From Synoicihabitans lomoniglobus (GTDB taxonomy: Bacteria > Verrucomicrobiota > Verrucomicrobiia > Opitutales > Opitutaceae): a stretch of DNA of 64,000 nt. The notes under the pieces were generated by a model. It did no database searches and was not told the origin of the DNA. It was given only the letters and a program-made list of their open reading frames with translations. Below, piece after piece: positions 63,871 through 64,000 of this stretch. The translations under genes and the position numbers were made by a program. Every line of letters starts with the position of its first letter. Positions within the stretch are counted from its first letter, which is position 1. The DNA lies in assembly GCF_029023725.1 (NCBI RefSeq), contig NZ_CP119075.1, forward strand, positions 3,777,501-3,841,500, in the 5' to 3' direction.

Positions 63871-64000
63871 ATGACTCTCCCGCCCGCTTCCACTTACCGC
63901 ACCCGCGCCGTCCTTTGGCTGCGCACGCACGTGCTCTTTGCGTGGCTCGACGATCTCAATGCGGACTACCGCGATTGGAAACCCGAGCCCCCCGTCTACG
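63871..64000 (+). CDS. 5' end of an unidentified gene
   Basis: The frame starts at ATG 63871 and remains open for 43 codons to the window edge (TYRTRAVLWLRTHVLFAWLD and after). It has an Arg/Trp/Leu-rich start and then DLNADYRDW. No family can be assigned. It lies 121 bases after oppA on the same strand; the first residues contain no clear membrane helix of the OppB type. Confidence 0.4.
   Translation, partial: MTLPPASTYRTRAVLWLRTHVLFAWLDDLNADYRDWKPEPPVY

Overview
The window is a continuous stretch of high-GC chromosome from a Gram-negative bacterium, most likely a verrucomicrobium of the Opitutaceae/Opitutales type. This is inferred from several signs: a LexA operator of the form TGTTC-N4-GAACA in front of lexA (the motif described for Verrucomicrobia); an 'AACCACAGATG...' inverted repeat of a kind often seen in planctomycete/verrucomicrobial genomes; sulfatases and a Gfo/Idh/MocA oxidoreductase; KdsA (LPS core sugar); and a fused CcoNO cbb3 oxidase. 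No phage, integrase, insertion sequence, CRISPR array or rRNA operon is visible. The only RNA gene recognised is a tRNA-Leu(CAA).

Layout. 1-3534 (minus): a cbb3 cytochrome oxidase operon read ccoS-like, ccoNO fusion, ccoQ, short one-haem ccoP, then the start of ccoG. 3763-7057: a small Cys-motif protein, a PocR/AraC regulator, tRNA-Leu and a secreted sulfatase. 7459-14308 (plus): rsmE followed by a translationally coupled signalling set (multi-PAS kinase, single-domain receiver, receiver-kinase-receiver hybrid). 14340-18787 (minus): an unusual lipoyl/E3-binding/KAS III fusion enzyme, kdsA, pyrG with a histone-H1-like tail, and a small membrane protein. 18862-20313 (plus): a DUF6941-like protein and an adenosine-kinase-like PfkB kinase. 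20323-20728: a cluster of REP-like palindromes. 20843-27178 (plus): the SOS mutagenesis cassette lexA-imuA-imuB-dnaE2. dnaE2 carries an in-frame pair of REP-like palindromes, and a long inverted repeat precedes it.

27281-32731 (plus): an ABC exporter (ATPase plus permease), a CPBP protease, proA and an SDR oxidoreductase. 32800-34412: two tandem secreted paralogues of unknown function, a REP pair and a small conserved protein. 34501-37198 (plus): the cofactor operon nadC-birA-coaX. 37271-45547 (plus): a GldA/GldF/GldG-type ABC system with a DUF4340 protein and an AsmA-like protein. 45643-49602: a large hybrid histidine kinase. 49760-52002: a LacI regulator converging on a sulfatase-fold protein that has lost its catalytic residues.

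52035-55137 (minus): two adjacent membrane proteins. One has an aspartate in its single N-terminal membrane helix followed by a coiled coil. The other is a polytopic protein whose C-terminal helices resemble the MotA/TolQ/ExbB family. I propose them as a possible undescribed ion-driven motor or energiser. 55202-64000: def, a Gfo/Idh/MocA oxidoreductase, an hpt-like phosphoribosyltransferase, a repeat-bearing lipoprotein, phoH with a PIN domain, two uncharacterised small proteins, an OppA-type binding protein and a truncated gene at the window edge.

The most interesting signals are the lipoyl-E3BD-KAS III fusion (a possible direct route from a 2-oxoacid dehydrogenase to fatty-acid initiation), the putative motor pair, the REP elements (including one inside dnaE2) and the degenerate sulfatase. 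All functional statements come from reading the sequence and family knowledge; no database search was run.
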